Of a stretch of 64,000 bases of DNA, positions 32,169 to 42,797 are shown in pieces. Source of the stretch: Fulvia fulva (taxonomy: Eukaryota; Ascomycota; Dothideomycetes; Mycosphaerellales; Mycosphaerellaceae). Positions within the stretch are counted from its first letter, which is position 1. Each line of letters opens with the position of its first letter. The translations under genes were made by a program, and so were the position numbers. Below the pieces are notes generated by a model. It was not told where the DNA came from, made no database searches, and saw nothing but the letters and a program-made list of their open reading frames with translations. Location of the stretch: the NCBI RefSeq assembly GCF_020509005.1, contig NC_063012.1:8928001-8992000 (forward strand). The letters are read 5' to 3'.

Positions 32169-35126
32169 CTAGCCTAGGAATACTGCAGTCGAAGGTTAGA
32201 GGAGTTGTCACGTTAGAGGAGCACTGGGACATGTCAGGGAATGCAGCTGCTGTGGTCGCTGTTTGAGAGGACTTACCCTCCCATCCCCAATCCCACATTA
32301 CACCGACCCAATGGCAATGGCCCCGGACGGTGTAAGCGGGATCCGTCTTCACCAGGTCTTGGATATCTCGTCTCCGGATCCTGGCATTGTCAAGGCCACT
32401 CATGTCGCGGAGGTTCTGTCCCTTTGGTTCGCTGTCGGAATCGATGAAGCTAAAGACGACACCGGTCCGGCCAGGGTTGGTGTCTCTGGAATCGAAAGGT
32501 CGACGCTGACTCAGAGGTATCTTGGGCTCCAGTGCTGATCTCCTCTGTCTCGCGGCGGTAAGGTCTCGAGTGCTTACGAGCTTTCGCTGATGGATTGGCC
32601 TGGCCTCGTAGTCGTCCTTTCGGCGCCAGACTTCCTCGGTCACAGACATGCATTTGTCAATGACTCCGATGCGCATGCGATGCTTCATGACCATCCAGCG
32701 CTCTCGAATCCACTGCCGGTCTTCTGCGTCGACAGCTTCGCATCCAGCTACCATCAATGGGTAAAGTTGTACAATGACAGACCTGCTCTCGATTGGTACC
32801 GTAGCAATGCTGGCCATGCACTTCTGAGACAACTCAGTCGAAGTCAATGATGGCAATTCTGGTATTGCCTGATGCAGGTGCAGAAGAGTAGCCCATCGGT
32901 ACGCTTCGGCTGTTTCAATCGCATGCTGAATGCCAGTAGTCGGGTCTTCGGGGTCCTCTATCTCCTCAGGTGGGTCCCATTGCTCGATCATCATCTTCAA
33001 ATCTCGGCCATGACTGACTATGCCCGGCGAATTGTGCTGTGATCTGCAGACCTTTCTCACCAGGTTCGCAACTCTACCAATCAGCGGAAAGAGAGTGCCA
33101 GCACAGCCCATGAGGGGATCAAGCCTTGCGTCTATGTTCATGCCAAAGTCGATACCAAAGCCCCGATCACGGTCATGTCCTCGTCCCATGATGTATCTCG
33201 ATGGATCGTTGGAGAAGATGAATGTATTGTCAAAGTCGTTGGACTCGTCGCTGTCCACAGATGTCAACCTGGCGATCACGTCCATGTACACCCAGGCATT
33301 GCAAAGGAACTTCAGGCGTCGCAAGTCGTCACCCATCCGCGGATTCATCTGGTGTTCTTCAAGAACACGCTTGACCAGAGCTTGTGCGCCCTTGATGTGC
33401 GTATTGCCGGTAGAGGTGAGATCTTCCCATGACTCCGAGAATCCCAATGCCAATGCCGTTGCTATAGCAGTCATGTCGTCCATGCTCGCGTCTCTCATGC
33501 CCTCTCGAATATATTGGATGCTGTTCATCTTGTGTTGCTGACCAACAACGCGAAGCAAGGGCTCTTCAACATGCGAATGAAAAGCTGTCATAGCGAGAAT
33601 CGCTTCGTATAAAGCTGGCGATTGCTGAGCCATCGGCCAGATGATGCTTCGCCAAGGATTCTCATTGGGACCGTCAGCGATGGACAATATACCACAGGTT
33701 AATTTGTCAAACCGCGACACCAGAGCTTGTTCACTCTCGATAGGGAAGTTGGGCTCAGCGAAGACCGGCGGAATAGGAGCGCCCCAGAGCGCCGCCAACG
33801 ATGGATTGATAGGCCGTTGCCTGTGGCGTCTTACAGGCGTATTGTTTCGTGACGGCCATCTCGAGGGCCATACGAAGGAGGGCTCTTCCATGGGCCCGAA
33901 TCGGTTCATGAAATCGAGTTCCTCATCACCATTGCCGTCATCGAACATGCCGGGATCATCAACGCCGGCGGTCATCAGAGGCAGGTGAAGATCATCAGGC
34001 ATCGAGAACGAGACAAAGTCCTGATGACCCAGATCGCCATTCGGTGGGGAGTGATGACCCAAGATCTCGGTCAAAGTAGGCGACGCTCCTCTGGTCTGGT
34101 GGGGTGACAGGGAGCGGGACCGGTACGCAAATGCAGATTGCGGATCGAAGTGAACGCTCGCAAACTCGTCGGAAGGGCCAAAGTCTCGAGGGCCGCCATG
34201 GTGGGGTGGAGGTCCTGGATCTGGTGAGTCGTCCTGAGCTACTGCGAACACGCTGTCTCTCGGCTTTGGTCCGTCGTGCTTTGGCGACGTACTTCGTGAC
34301 TTCCGACGCTGTGCGTCACCATCGTCGCCAAGCTGCTTTTGAGCCTTGTTGACGTTCCTGTTAGTCGAGTCGATATGGAACATAGGGGCTCCGGGGATGT
34401 TCGGCGGATTCTCGCTGGCTGGAGTATTGGTCTTGGACGACTCAGCAGAGGCACGCGCGGGCGATGCTGACGAAGCTGGAGGGTTTGTCAGTGTGACATG
34501 TACGCGAGTGTGCTGAAGGCCTCACGGCTTACATGTCTTGGGTCGCTCGGGCTGGGGCTGGACGAAGTTGAATTGGTTGATGTTCGCCTTGGCGCCGGTC
34601 TGGTTGAAGTCGCGCCATTGAAAAGTCTTCTTGTATCCGCCGCATTGTAAGCCTTTTCGCGTACCTGCTATGCCTCAGTGTCCGGTGTCAATACATGGCC
34701 ATGTGCGTGTTGGCGTACAGTTTGCGCAGCTGGGCTTCTCTTCGCCGCATTTCAGTCGTTTCGCTTTGCAGGTGGCACATCCTGCCAGAAATCTCTCATC
34801 AGCACGCTTGTCACGCTTCGTCACCAGACTTCAAGCACAAAGCTCGAAGGGGGTGCTTCGGGTCTGCGTGACGATGTATATGTACCATTGCGACTCTTCG
34901 TCTGCTTCGGCTTGGCCCCGCTGGCATCCTTGCCCTCTACCGCGGCGGCCTTGCGCGGTGCGGCTTCCTTCTTTTTCGATTCTCTGCTGGGGCGGCGTGC
35001 ATGCTTCGTGTCCTTTCTGCCGTCGCCGGGGGCGTTGCTGGGCGAGGGCTCCAGCGCGGGGGCGTTACATGTGTCTCCAAGAAGTTCTGACGGCGAAGGG
35101 AATCGGAGCGGACTCCCGTCAGCCAT
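32169..35126 (-). CDS. Zn2Cys6 fungal transcription factor
   Basis: Five exons (34886-35126, 34719-34781, 34533-34664, 32277-34475, 32169-32182) join to 882 residues. Only splicing restores the zinc cluster: CATCKAKRLKCGEEKPSCAN from exon 2, then CTRKGLQC from exon 3. This gives C-x2-C-x6-C-x6-C-x2-C-x6-C, with the fifth cysteine codon split by an intron. A basic linker YKKTFQWRDF follows, then a large regulatory region (from SRFDKLTCGILSIADGPNEN) resembling the fungal-specific factor domain type 2. The tail HCHWVGVMWDWGWE ends at a GTAAGT donor; a CTAAC branch site and GCAG acceptor lead to a tiny last exon encoding VFLG. If that intron is retained, the frame runs to 32092. It is a nuclear DNA-binding regulator; the pathway is unknown. 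Confidence 0.88.
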
Positions 35127-36514
35127 ATGGCTGTGGCTGTGGGCGTGCGGGCGGCGAGGAGGGTATGGGGTAAGGTTGGGCGATGGCACGATTCAACAGA
35201 CTGCGCGCTCGTGCACTCCCTTCCTGCTGTAGCGACCGGATCAAGGCATGCAAGCCAGCAGGAAAGAGGGATGCGATGGGATCGGTCACGGCAGTAGGAA
35301 TAATACGGTGTGTGGTGACAGTGGACGACCCTGCACGCTGGAACAGTGTCCCGCAACCGCGGGCGCCAACACCACCTTGGCAATGCAGAGTTTTTGTTGC
35401 TGGCTGGCTGCTGGCAGCTGGCGAATGTGTCACGATGACATTTGGTCATATGCTCCACACGAATGCTCGCAGGAGGAGCATTAGTGATACATGCTCCGCT
35501 GCCGTCACGGTGGGTGCGCGTCTGATCAGCACAATTCTCCATCGTCTGGGCCGCGCAGCTCCAGCTCCGGCCACGCGCACTGCACCAGAGTTACCTAGTA
35601 CCGCCCAGCTTCTCCAGAATATGCACCACATTACTTATAGTTAACTTATTAATACACATCACGATGATGCCGGACACTCTCTGCACGCACGAGCCTATAC
35701 TAGCAGGCGCTGGCGAAGATCTTCCGTGAAGACGCCCTCGCTCCTCCACAAATAGACCTAGAACTAGGTGATACGATGTTCACGCTTGGCTGAGCAATTG
35801 CAAACGACGACCACAGCAGATCAACTGCCAACAATAATTGCGTACGACCAAGTACTCCCGAGCTGCTCGTCCTCGTCGATAATGATTACCCAACATCACA
35901 CCGCCCATCGAGCTTTGCAAAGCTAGCAGAGAGTTCTGGACTAGCCAATCGAGCTTCTGCACAGATTATTGTGCTTGGTATAGAAAGCTTTCGGCATTTA
36001 GGCACGAGCAACCTTACGGCGCGCCTCGTCAAACTTGTTGTCAAGAGACCCTCGCTGCTCATACAAGGATAGCTCTTCGATGCCAGAATCTGGGATCACC
36101 CAACCATCGACGAGCTGATGGAACCTCACCTTGTGCTTGCTGACACGATCTCGATATGACAGGTGAGCAATGATTGACGCAGCTAATCGTACACCGTGGC
36201 GTGGCTCGTGCGGTCTGTATGACTGCTCAACAGGACTTCATCGCTCCACTGAGCACATGGCCAATATTGTCCATTGCGATTGCTACTACTTTGCCCAAGG
36301 AAGGGTATCGGCCTTTGCTATCTGCTGGTCGGCTGCCATGCGTTAGGTCCCAATGCTGGGAATCAGCCACTATTGTTCGGTAGATAAGGGAGCATCGGTA
36401 TGCCGATACGTGAGCCTCGACGAAGCACCGACCGCCTGTTCCTTGTATCACTATTGGGCCACGTGATTGCAATGGCCGCGTGGTGGTGTACAGCAGGTTG
36501 GCTCACCTTCGTAT
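35127..36514. other. Intergenic, no gene seen
   Basis: Holds the promoter of the Zn2Cys6 gene at its left end and the 3' flank of the secreted-protein gene at its right. Short openings on both strands look random. Confidence 0.5.
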
Positions 36515-38286
36515 CTATGACTGTCGGTGCTGCACGAGCTCGATGTCTAGGACGAGATAGGGAGTCCTTATGCTACCAGGCGGCATCGAATAGGTAAAGT
36601 TCCAGAGGTCGAAGTCGCTATGCGCTGTCAGTCTGGAGTTCCGACCTCGCAGTCGAAGCAGCCACTTACTTGACCGGATCGCAGTCACCACCATTGATAC
36701 CGCAGAACGAGACGCTAGGTGTCGTGTTGATGGTCCCAGATGCCCGAACCCGGACACCTGCGATGTCCGACCACGATTGCACATTTTTGGGACCAACAAG
36801 GCCATTTGGACTGACGTGCAGCACGAACGTGCTCGTGGAGTTACCATCAGGATACGACAAGGTCAATCTACGCTCTGACACTTCCACCTGCAAGGCCTGG
36901 GTTTCTGGCCACAGACTTAGGAAGCCGACAGTGCCATCTTTGCGCAGCCACTGCGCGACCGCTGGACAGAACTGCTGTGGGTTGATGCTCGGGCCGCCAA
37001 CAACATCTTCGTCAAAACTCTCAGCGCCGATCGTCAGGTTAGCTGATAACCAAGTGGTTATGTTTCTGGGCGAGATGTCGTAAGGCGGTGAGAAGGCAGC
37101 GGTGTGCACGAAGCGCTCCTCAGCGAATTCGGTAAGCGATCTCATGACCTGTCAATTCATTAGCTGCGGTACAGGGGACACATTTGGTCTGTCGGTCTGG
37201 ACTTCGGGTGCAGCTGACCTTCGCATCTACAAATTGCTTGTGGTAGTCTGCCAGGATTGCAATCAGCGGACCAATCTGGACATCGTCCACGTGGGCGACA
37301 GCCCACGGCTTGTTATACAAGGGGGCTTGATCAAGACCGACCAGAGACCAAATCCACAATGCCGTGATCGACAGGTAGCGGTTCATGTCATAGCCGTAAC
37401 TCCTGTCCCACGGAGGAGCGATGTTCTTCAAATTGGCATTGTACAGCTCTCCAGTCAAGTCCCAGATTTGGCGTATCATGCGACCACCATTCGCTCCAAG
37501 CACAGCACCCTCGTCCGGCAGGTACTTGGCACAGAGGGTCAAGGCAAACAAACTAACTCCTGCGTAGGTCGGTCCGTTGAACTCGGAAAGTGTGCCATTG
37601 CGATCAAACAGCTCCACGATGTCTCGACCCCAAGTCTCTCCTTCGGCGGTCAGGTTTGCATCTCCCGTACGTCGACCAACCCAGCTGGACACTACAGCGT
37701 GCATAATTGCCGCGTTGCTGTAGGCTGGATAGAGATTGTCATCGTCGATGCCACCGACCCGATAAGTATCACCAATGGCGTTCAAATGCAGACTCTCAAC
37801 CATCTGCTCCTCAATTTGGGCCGGTAGCAGATGTTCGAATTCCTCCAGAATGACAATGAAGGCGGTTCCAATGAAGCCTCTCCAATTTGGGTCCCAGGTG
37901 TGGTAGATTTTCGCTGGATATGCCTCCGTACCAGGATATGGTTGTTCAGGATAAGTCTGGTAGTCACCATACCATTGCTCGGCATTCTGAAATTGACCGG
38001 AGATGATGTTATTGATTATTGGTACTGCTTCTTGTACATCATTTCCCTCGTTGCGAGCCAGGAGCCCGGCAGCATACCATGACGAGGATCGAGTCTCGTG
38101 GAGCAAGGCAGTTCCTAGATTGAATTGGTAGCCGGCTTCTTGGTCATAGTTCCTGTCCATGAAATCCATTGACTGTTTGAGTAGATCTTCGGCATGGCTG
38201 CTGGACCTGAAAGCAGTAGCTCTCGTGGCAACCCATAATAGGGCTAAAACGAGAAGCGGGTGAACAAGGTGTATCTGGGAAAACAT
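36515..38286 (-). CDS. Secreted six-hairpin-like protein, uncharacterised
   Basis: Exons 37219-38286, 36670-37148 and 36515-36617 join in frame to 549 residues (donors GTCAGC and GTAAGT). A signal peptide is evident (hydrophobic LVHPLLVLALLWVATRATA). The long N-terminal part is helical with paired-helix repeats (GYQFNLGTALLHETRSSSWY, TWDPNWRGFIGTAFIVILEE, GIDDDNLYPAYSNAAIMH, WDRSYGYDMNRYLSITALWI), resembling alpha/alpha-barrel glycoside hydrolases or polysaccharide lyases. The C-terminal part looks beta-rich and contains two Cys. Several N-glycosylation sequons (NLT, NGT, NIT, NST) fit secretion. I recall similar uncharacterised proteins in many ascomycetes, but no reaction can be named. Final residues LWNFTYSMPP are typical of that group. 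Confidence 0.85.
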
Positions 38287-38349
38287 GATGTCGGTAAAAA
38301 GACAGCATCGACGAGCCTGGATTCAAACGTCGCACAAAGAAGGAAGAGG

Positions 38350-38795
38350 TCACGCTTCGAGGACTTTGCTGATTCCGGGCAAGCTTTCTATCGCCTGAGC
38401 CCACTCCGCCTCCGTCGGTGAAGAATTGGGCAGGTGGACATGCTGGAGACGCAGCTGTTGGCATCGCGATACTGCATATAAGCGGAGGCGGCGTAGATGC
38501 GCATAGGCGAGGGACACAGCGCCGGCTAAAGAGGTGGAGTCGCACACGGTGTTCAATGTACCGAACCTGAAAGTACTGCCATGCGTGCCAGTGTACCGGA
38601 TCACTATAGAAGATACCTCCTGATTGTAAGCGTGGCGAGAGTTTCCAGGTTGTTGGCAAGATTCTTGTCGTTGTGGTGATGCACTCCCATGCGTTCTTCA
38701 TGAAGCGCAACCCAGCCGTCAAGCCTCGTGAAGGCACGTCGTTCAGCGTTATGGTAGGCTGATGAGTGTATGACTGCCATAGGAAGGCAATCCAT
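38350..38795 (-). pseudogene. Possible F-box/repeat-type gene remnant
   Basis: Two minus-strand fragments in different frames, one ending LRLYAVSRCQQLRLQHVHLP...PGISKVLEA and the other beginning near MDCLPMAVIHSSAYHNAERR, have a leucine-rich, protein-like composition. They recall the C-terminal halves of fungal F-box proteins. No complete frame, F-box or convincing splice pair joins them, so this may be a decayed gene or a mis-read spliced one. Confidence 0.3.
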
Positions 38796-38837
38796 TTCGA
38801 GTCGCTTGTGTTGAAGATCGAAATGACCTCAGCATGC

Positions 38838-39287
38838 TCAGATGAGCGACACCTGAGAGCTGCCTTCAGCTGGAAGTCCGGCCAGGCTCATATGATGGAC
38901 TGAGAGCCACTCGCCGCGTATCAGTCGATACACAACGATCGATACGCTCGGTCGAGAAACTCCTGGTGGGGCGTTACTCGACTCAGTATTCACGTATAGT
39001 TCTGCAAAGTCCGCCTTGTCGTTGACAGTAGTATGCATATCGACTACACGAATCCTAAAGTCGGGATACTCGTTGCATACGCGCTGTATGGAGTGTACAT
39101 GCTCGTCCAGATTGTGTACAGTGGAGCCAATTGAGGCTTGTGCCGTCCACTTGGAGGACTTGCCCCTGTACAGTGCTGAAGTAGCTGGCGAGAAGTCTCG
39201 ATTGTTCACGGCTTCACAGTTGGCTTTCGACCTTCGTTCTAGCTCCGTGATGATTGCTCGAGTATTTGGACGAATTGGCTGTTCCAT
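38838..39287 (-). CDS. NTF2/SnoaL-like protein
   Basis: Single exon, 149 residues from an ATG. The pattern fits an NTF2-like fold (SnoaL type): an N-terminal helix (IITELERRSKANCEAVNNRD), a central helix (VHSIQRVCNEYPDFRIRVVD), then beta strands (DFAELYVNTES, VSIVVYRLIRGEWLSVHHMS). Proteins of this fold bind small molecules or act as small isomerases/hydratases; nothing indicates the ligand here. Length is normal for a full-length family member. The gene is divergent from the F-box-like gene to its right, with about 220 bp between starts. Confidence 0.7.
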   Translation of the reverse strand: MEQPIRPNTRAIITELERRSKANCEAVNNRDFSPATSALYRGKSSKWTAQASIGSTVHNLDEHVHSIQRVCNEYPDFRIRVVDMHTTVNDKADFAELYVNTESSNAPPGVSRPSVSIVVYRLIRGEWLSVHHMSLAGLPAEGSSQVSLI

Positions 39288-39510
39288 GGTTGTGTTTGGG
39301 TAGCATGGTCATGAAGTGGATGCAGTCGTGTCGAAGAACGTAAGGGTGGTCGAACATGACAAGATTCCTTTCAAAGCGGATTGCGCTTGCCCCCAGTCTC
39401 ATCCCACCAACAGCAACAACATCAATTCTGTTCATCGGCTCCGCACGACAGGAACACAGTCAGACTGCATTGCATGTATCGAGACCAGGGCCAGTGTAAT
39501 ACCGACATTC

Positions 39511-40224
39511 ATGTCAGCAATGCAACAAGTCTTCGCCACCACCGAGCTATTCGACTATATACTCTCCTACGTCCTGGATGCTACCCATTGCATTGCAGAT
39601 CAAGAAGATCCGAGATCCGTCAAGACACATCACAATGCACGACTTCTTCAGAACCTACTGAGGAGCTCACGGGTGGACCGCCAATGGCGTAATCATATCC
39701 TGGGCAGCACTTATACCAAAGGAGCTTTGTTCTACATATCGGATCCCACCACACAGCGTGCTTGGGAGCAGACACACCCCCGCTCAAGCACGGGAGCAGT
39801 ATACCGTCCAGTAGACGTACATGCGCCCACACTCAATCCCATCATACAGACAACGTTCCCAAGCTACAACTTCCGCTTCTGCTTCAACACATCCGTGGGC
39901 GAGGACTGTCAGGCAACACCACGGCATAGTGCATTCCTAATCATCACGAAAAGAGAGCTACCCAATTTGCAGACCCGAGAAGCCACTGGTCAGGGCTGCC
40001 GAATCCCTGAAATGCTTCTTGCTCAGCCTCCTTGTGTTGCTCTCAAGGCTGCAATCTACGAAGAGATCGATGATATGAAAGAGTATCTTGGCCGGACCAC
40101 GAGTCTGACAGATCCTGTTATCCGCTGCGAGCAAGGCTTGACGCTGGGAATGGTGCATGAGAGAGTCGGAGCAATGTTCGAGAAGCACCCTGATGTAGCG
40201 GCGATCAATTTGACGACTTTGTAG
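39511..40224 (+). CDS. F-box-like hypothetical protein
   Basis: 237 residues from an ATG at 39511 (MSAMQQVFATTELFDYIL); the frame is open further upstream but only from a GTG. The N-terminal FATTELFDYILSYVLD...LRSSRVDRQWRNHIL resembles the F-box-like opening of a large family of lineage-expanded fungal hypotheticals, in which the start pairs two helices with a V-x-R-x-W motif. The rest has no recognised domain. F-box proteins connect targets to SCF ubiquitin ligases, but whether this one binds Skp1 is unproven. Confidence 0.65.
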   Translation: MSAMQQVFATTELFDYILSYVLDATHCIADQEDPRSVKTHHNARLLQNLLRSSRVDRQWRNHILGSTYTKGALFYISDPTTQRAWEQTHPRSSTGAVYRPVDVHAPTLNPIIQTTFPSYNFRFCFNTSVGEDCQATPRHSAFLIITKRELPNLQTREATGQGCRIPEMLLAQPPCVALKAAIYEEIDDMKEYLGRTTSLTDPVIRCEQGLTLGMVHERVGAMFEKHPDVAAINLTTL

Positions 40225-40342
40225 CGTACTACACCACGGTACCAAGCCCATAGCTGATACACTCTAAGAGCTCCGTGTAAGCTTGAAACCCAGTCCCTGA
40301 GCTGTATATGTTGAGAACCTCCTCGCGTTTGACAAGGCGCAA

Positions 40343-41443
40343 TCATTTGTCCCGACCTTCTGCTGCATCAAACAGATCTTTCAGGTTCACGTCGCCACTT
40401 CCTCTCTCGAGGGGCTTAGGCTGATTCGCACCCTCCTTCCACCCAATCATGTAGATCGTCCTGAATGTGGCCGGTATCGTGAGCGTCCCATCTTCTTGCT
40501 CTTCACCATACATCTCCCTATATATGGCTTCCGTAGCCAACAGCACATCCTTGCTGATGCCGCCCGGCTCTCGCCTCAGCGCAGCATTTGCCTCACCCAT
40601 AGCCTGAAGATCCGACATCAGAGCAAATGTGTTTGGGTAGTCGACGATAATGTCGTCCACGTCCACTGTGAGCAATTTGAAGCCAGCCCTTGAGAGCAGA
40701 TTGCCAACATCCCTCACATCCGCCAGAGGAGATATGTGTGTGCCAATGCCACCTAGTCGCTCCTGCTCCGCCAACTGCAATGACCCTCGAAGCTCGAACA
40801 GGCTGTCTCCTCCACTCATGGCGGCCACGAATGGCGCATCTGGCTTTAGGCAGTTGTTGATCTGCATCAAGACGCTGGGCAAGTCATTGGTCCAATGCAA
40901 CGACATTGAGCTCAGCACGAGGTCAAAAGTCTCCGCATCGTATGGAAGGTATTCGGAGTTCTTGAGCACTTCCCGCTGAACCTCAATATCGTTGTTGAAC
41001 GGCTCATCTTGATCCCTGTACAGCAGACTCGGACTCGTGTCTGTGCAAGTAATGCTCCCAATCTTCTTCGCGATCGGCTCGATCGAAGGCTTTGCCGAAT
41101 CTGGGTCCGGGTCAGGTCGCGTCAGGATGCGCGCAATATTGCAGGAGTTTGCGCCAAAGTCTAGGACTCGTGGGAAAGGTCGGTTGATATCGAGGATACG
41201 ATCGCAGAGTCGGGCGGCAACCTCATCGCGGAGGTAGTCTACCTGTCGAGACTGCGCGACATTCCTGGCTGCTCGTTCTTTGTGTAGCCATTTGGTCCTG
41301 GCATCGAAGACTTCGACGGTGGGTGCGCCGGGAGCTTGGACGGCGTAGAATCTGGGTGAAGCTGCTGGGAGAAAGCAGGCCTTGCTGATGGTGCTAGCTG
41401 TTAAGCATGGTCTCTTGATGGACCTCAGCAGTGACAGGCGCAT
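40343..41443 (-). CDS. NDUFAF5: Complex I assembly arginine hydroxylase-like NDUFAF5
   Basis: Single exon, 366 residues. An Arg-rich N-terminus without acidic residues (MRLSLLRSIKRPCLT...) fits a mitochondrial presequence. EVFDARTKWLHKERAARN and DYLRDEVAARLCDRI precede a SAM-binding Rossmann fold (PRVLDFGANSCNIARIL, YDAETFDLVLSSMSLHWTND, LKPDAPFVAAMSGGDSLFEL). This matches NDUFAF5, a methyltransferase-fold protein of the mitochondrial matrix that hydroxylates an arginine of the Ndufs7 subunit during early assembly of complex I. Members occur in fungi that keep complex I and are absent from Saccharomyces. No missing residue is apparent. Confidence 0.92.
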   Translation of the reverse strand: MRLSLLRSIKRPCLTASTISKACFLPAASPRFYAVQAPGAPTVEVFDARTKWLHKERAARNVAQSRQVDYLRDEVAARLCDRILDINRPFPRVLDFGANSCNIARILTRPDPDPDSAKPSIEPIAKKIGSITCTDTSPSLLYRDQDEPFNNDIEVQREVLKNSEYLPYDAETFDLVLSSMSLHWTNDLPSVLMQINNCLKPDAPFVAAMSGGDSLFELRGSLQLAEQERLGGIGTHISPLADVRDVGNLLSRAGFKLLTVDVDDIIVDYPNTFALMSDLQAMGEANAALRREPGGISKDVLLATEAIYREMYGEEQEDGTLTIPATFRTIYMIGWKEGANQPKPLERGSGDVNLKDLFDAAEGRDK

Positions 41444-41646
41444 GCTCGTTGACTGGATGCATGTGTGTGAAGCACTGCAAGAAGTGTGGGATGTGTTCGT
41501 GGACCATGTCGCCCACTACCTACCCTTGTGCTGGTCATGGCTTCGGTGACGTGTTAGAGTGAGAGGAGTTCTGGGGAGGAGACACATGTACATGTAAACA
41601 TTGATCCGCGTTTTGTCCTCCTACACAACCACGACCATCTTTCAAG

Positions 41647-42797
41647 ATGCCTGCGATTCTTTCAGACGCGTTGGCGCTGCCAGTTGTCAAGACGCTGGCA
41701 GAGTGCGCGGACTACAGCAAGACATTCGAGCAGTTCCTGCCACAGCTCTACAGTTTACACGACCAGGTCTTCGCTCACATAACGGATACCGAAGCTCTCA
41801 AGCAAATCTACATCACCACGAACCCAGCCGTCTCTGGCCTCGCGTTTGCCTTAGCGACGTTCCCGATCTTCCTCATAGTCTCCGAGATCAACAGGAACTG
41901 GAGTCAGGTCGACAGAGTTTGGAGCATCCTGCCGACCATCTTCGACATCCACTACGCGCTATGGGCTCGACTTGCTGGGCTGCCTACCACGAGGGTAGAC
42001 AATGTACTGGCCTTTAGCGTCTTATGGTCGATACGCTTGACGTTCAATTACTGGCGAAAAGGTGGATACCAGATCGGCAGCGAGGACTACAGATGGGCCT
42101 TGATCAAAAAGCAAATTGGACAACCAGGTTTCTTCTTGCTCAACGTCCTCTTCATCTCCTCGATACAACCGGTGAGCAGAGGCGGAGCCCTGAATTCATG
42201 CTCCTCACTAATGATCAACAGGTTCTGCTCTGGGCTGTCACCCTCCCCACATATGTCCTGCTCAACACCTCGCGGCTGAAGCCAGAAATGGCCGCCTCCG
42301 ATATGATCTTTGGTCGCGCGTTGATCGCGCTGGTGGTCTTTGAGTACTTCGCCGATGGACAGCAGTGGAACTACCACCAAGCCAAGAATGAATATCAGAA
42401 GACAGCCAAAGTGCCACAAGGTTGGACCAGAGCTCAGATGGATCGCGGCTTCAACACAACTGGGCTTTGGAAGTTCAGCCGTCACCCCAACTTCGCCGCG
42501 GAACAATCGATCTGGATTCTGCTATACGCCTGGAGCTGCTTCGAGTCAAATACTGCTTGGAATTGGACACTCGGTGGCGTCATTGGCTATGTGTTGGTGT
42601 TCGCCGGAAGCACACCGCTTACTGAAAGGATCAGTAGTGGTAAGTATCCGGAATATAAGCTGTACCAGGAGCGCGTGGGCATGTTCGTGCCAAAGCTGCT
42701 CGGTAAAGGTTGGAACGAGAAGGAGATTGGAAGCCTCGGCGCACAGGGAGTGGCACAATTGGAGAAAACGCAGCAGGTTGAAGCCAAGAAGAAGTGA
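41647..42797 (+). CDS. DUF1295 steroid-reductase-like membrane protein
   Basis: Exons 41647-42171 and 42222-42797, joined across a 50-bp intron (GTGAGC...CAACAG), give 366 residues. There are several membrane spans (VSGLAFALATFPIFLIVSEI, FGRALIALVVFEYFADGQQW, WTLGGVIGYVLVFAG). The motif FNTTGLWKFSRHPNFAAEQS, ending in the conserved cofactor-contacting SRHPNF element, defines the DUF1295 group related to 3-oxo-5-alpha-steroid 4-dehydrogenases and isoprenylcysteine methyltransferases. Members are polytopic endoplasmic reticulum proteins, probably NADPH-dependent reductases of lipids, with largely unknown substrates. The hydrophilic Lys-rich C-terminus (QVEAKKK) could act as a retrieval-type tail. 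The enzyme is normal in length. Confidence 0.88.
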
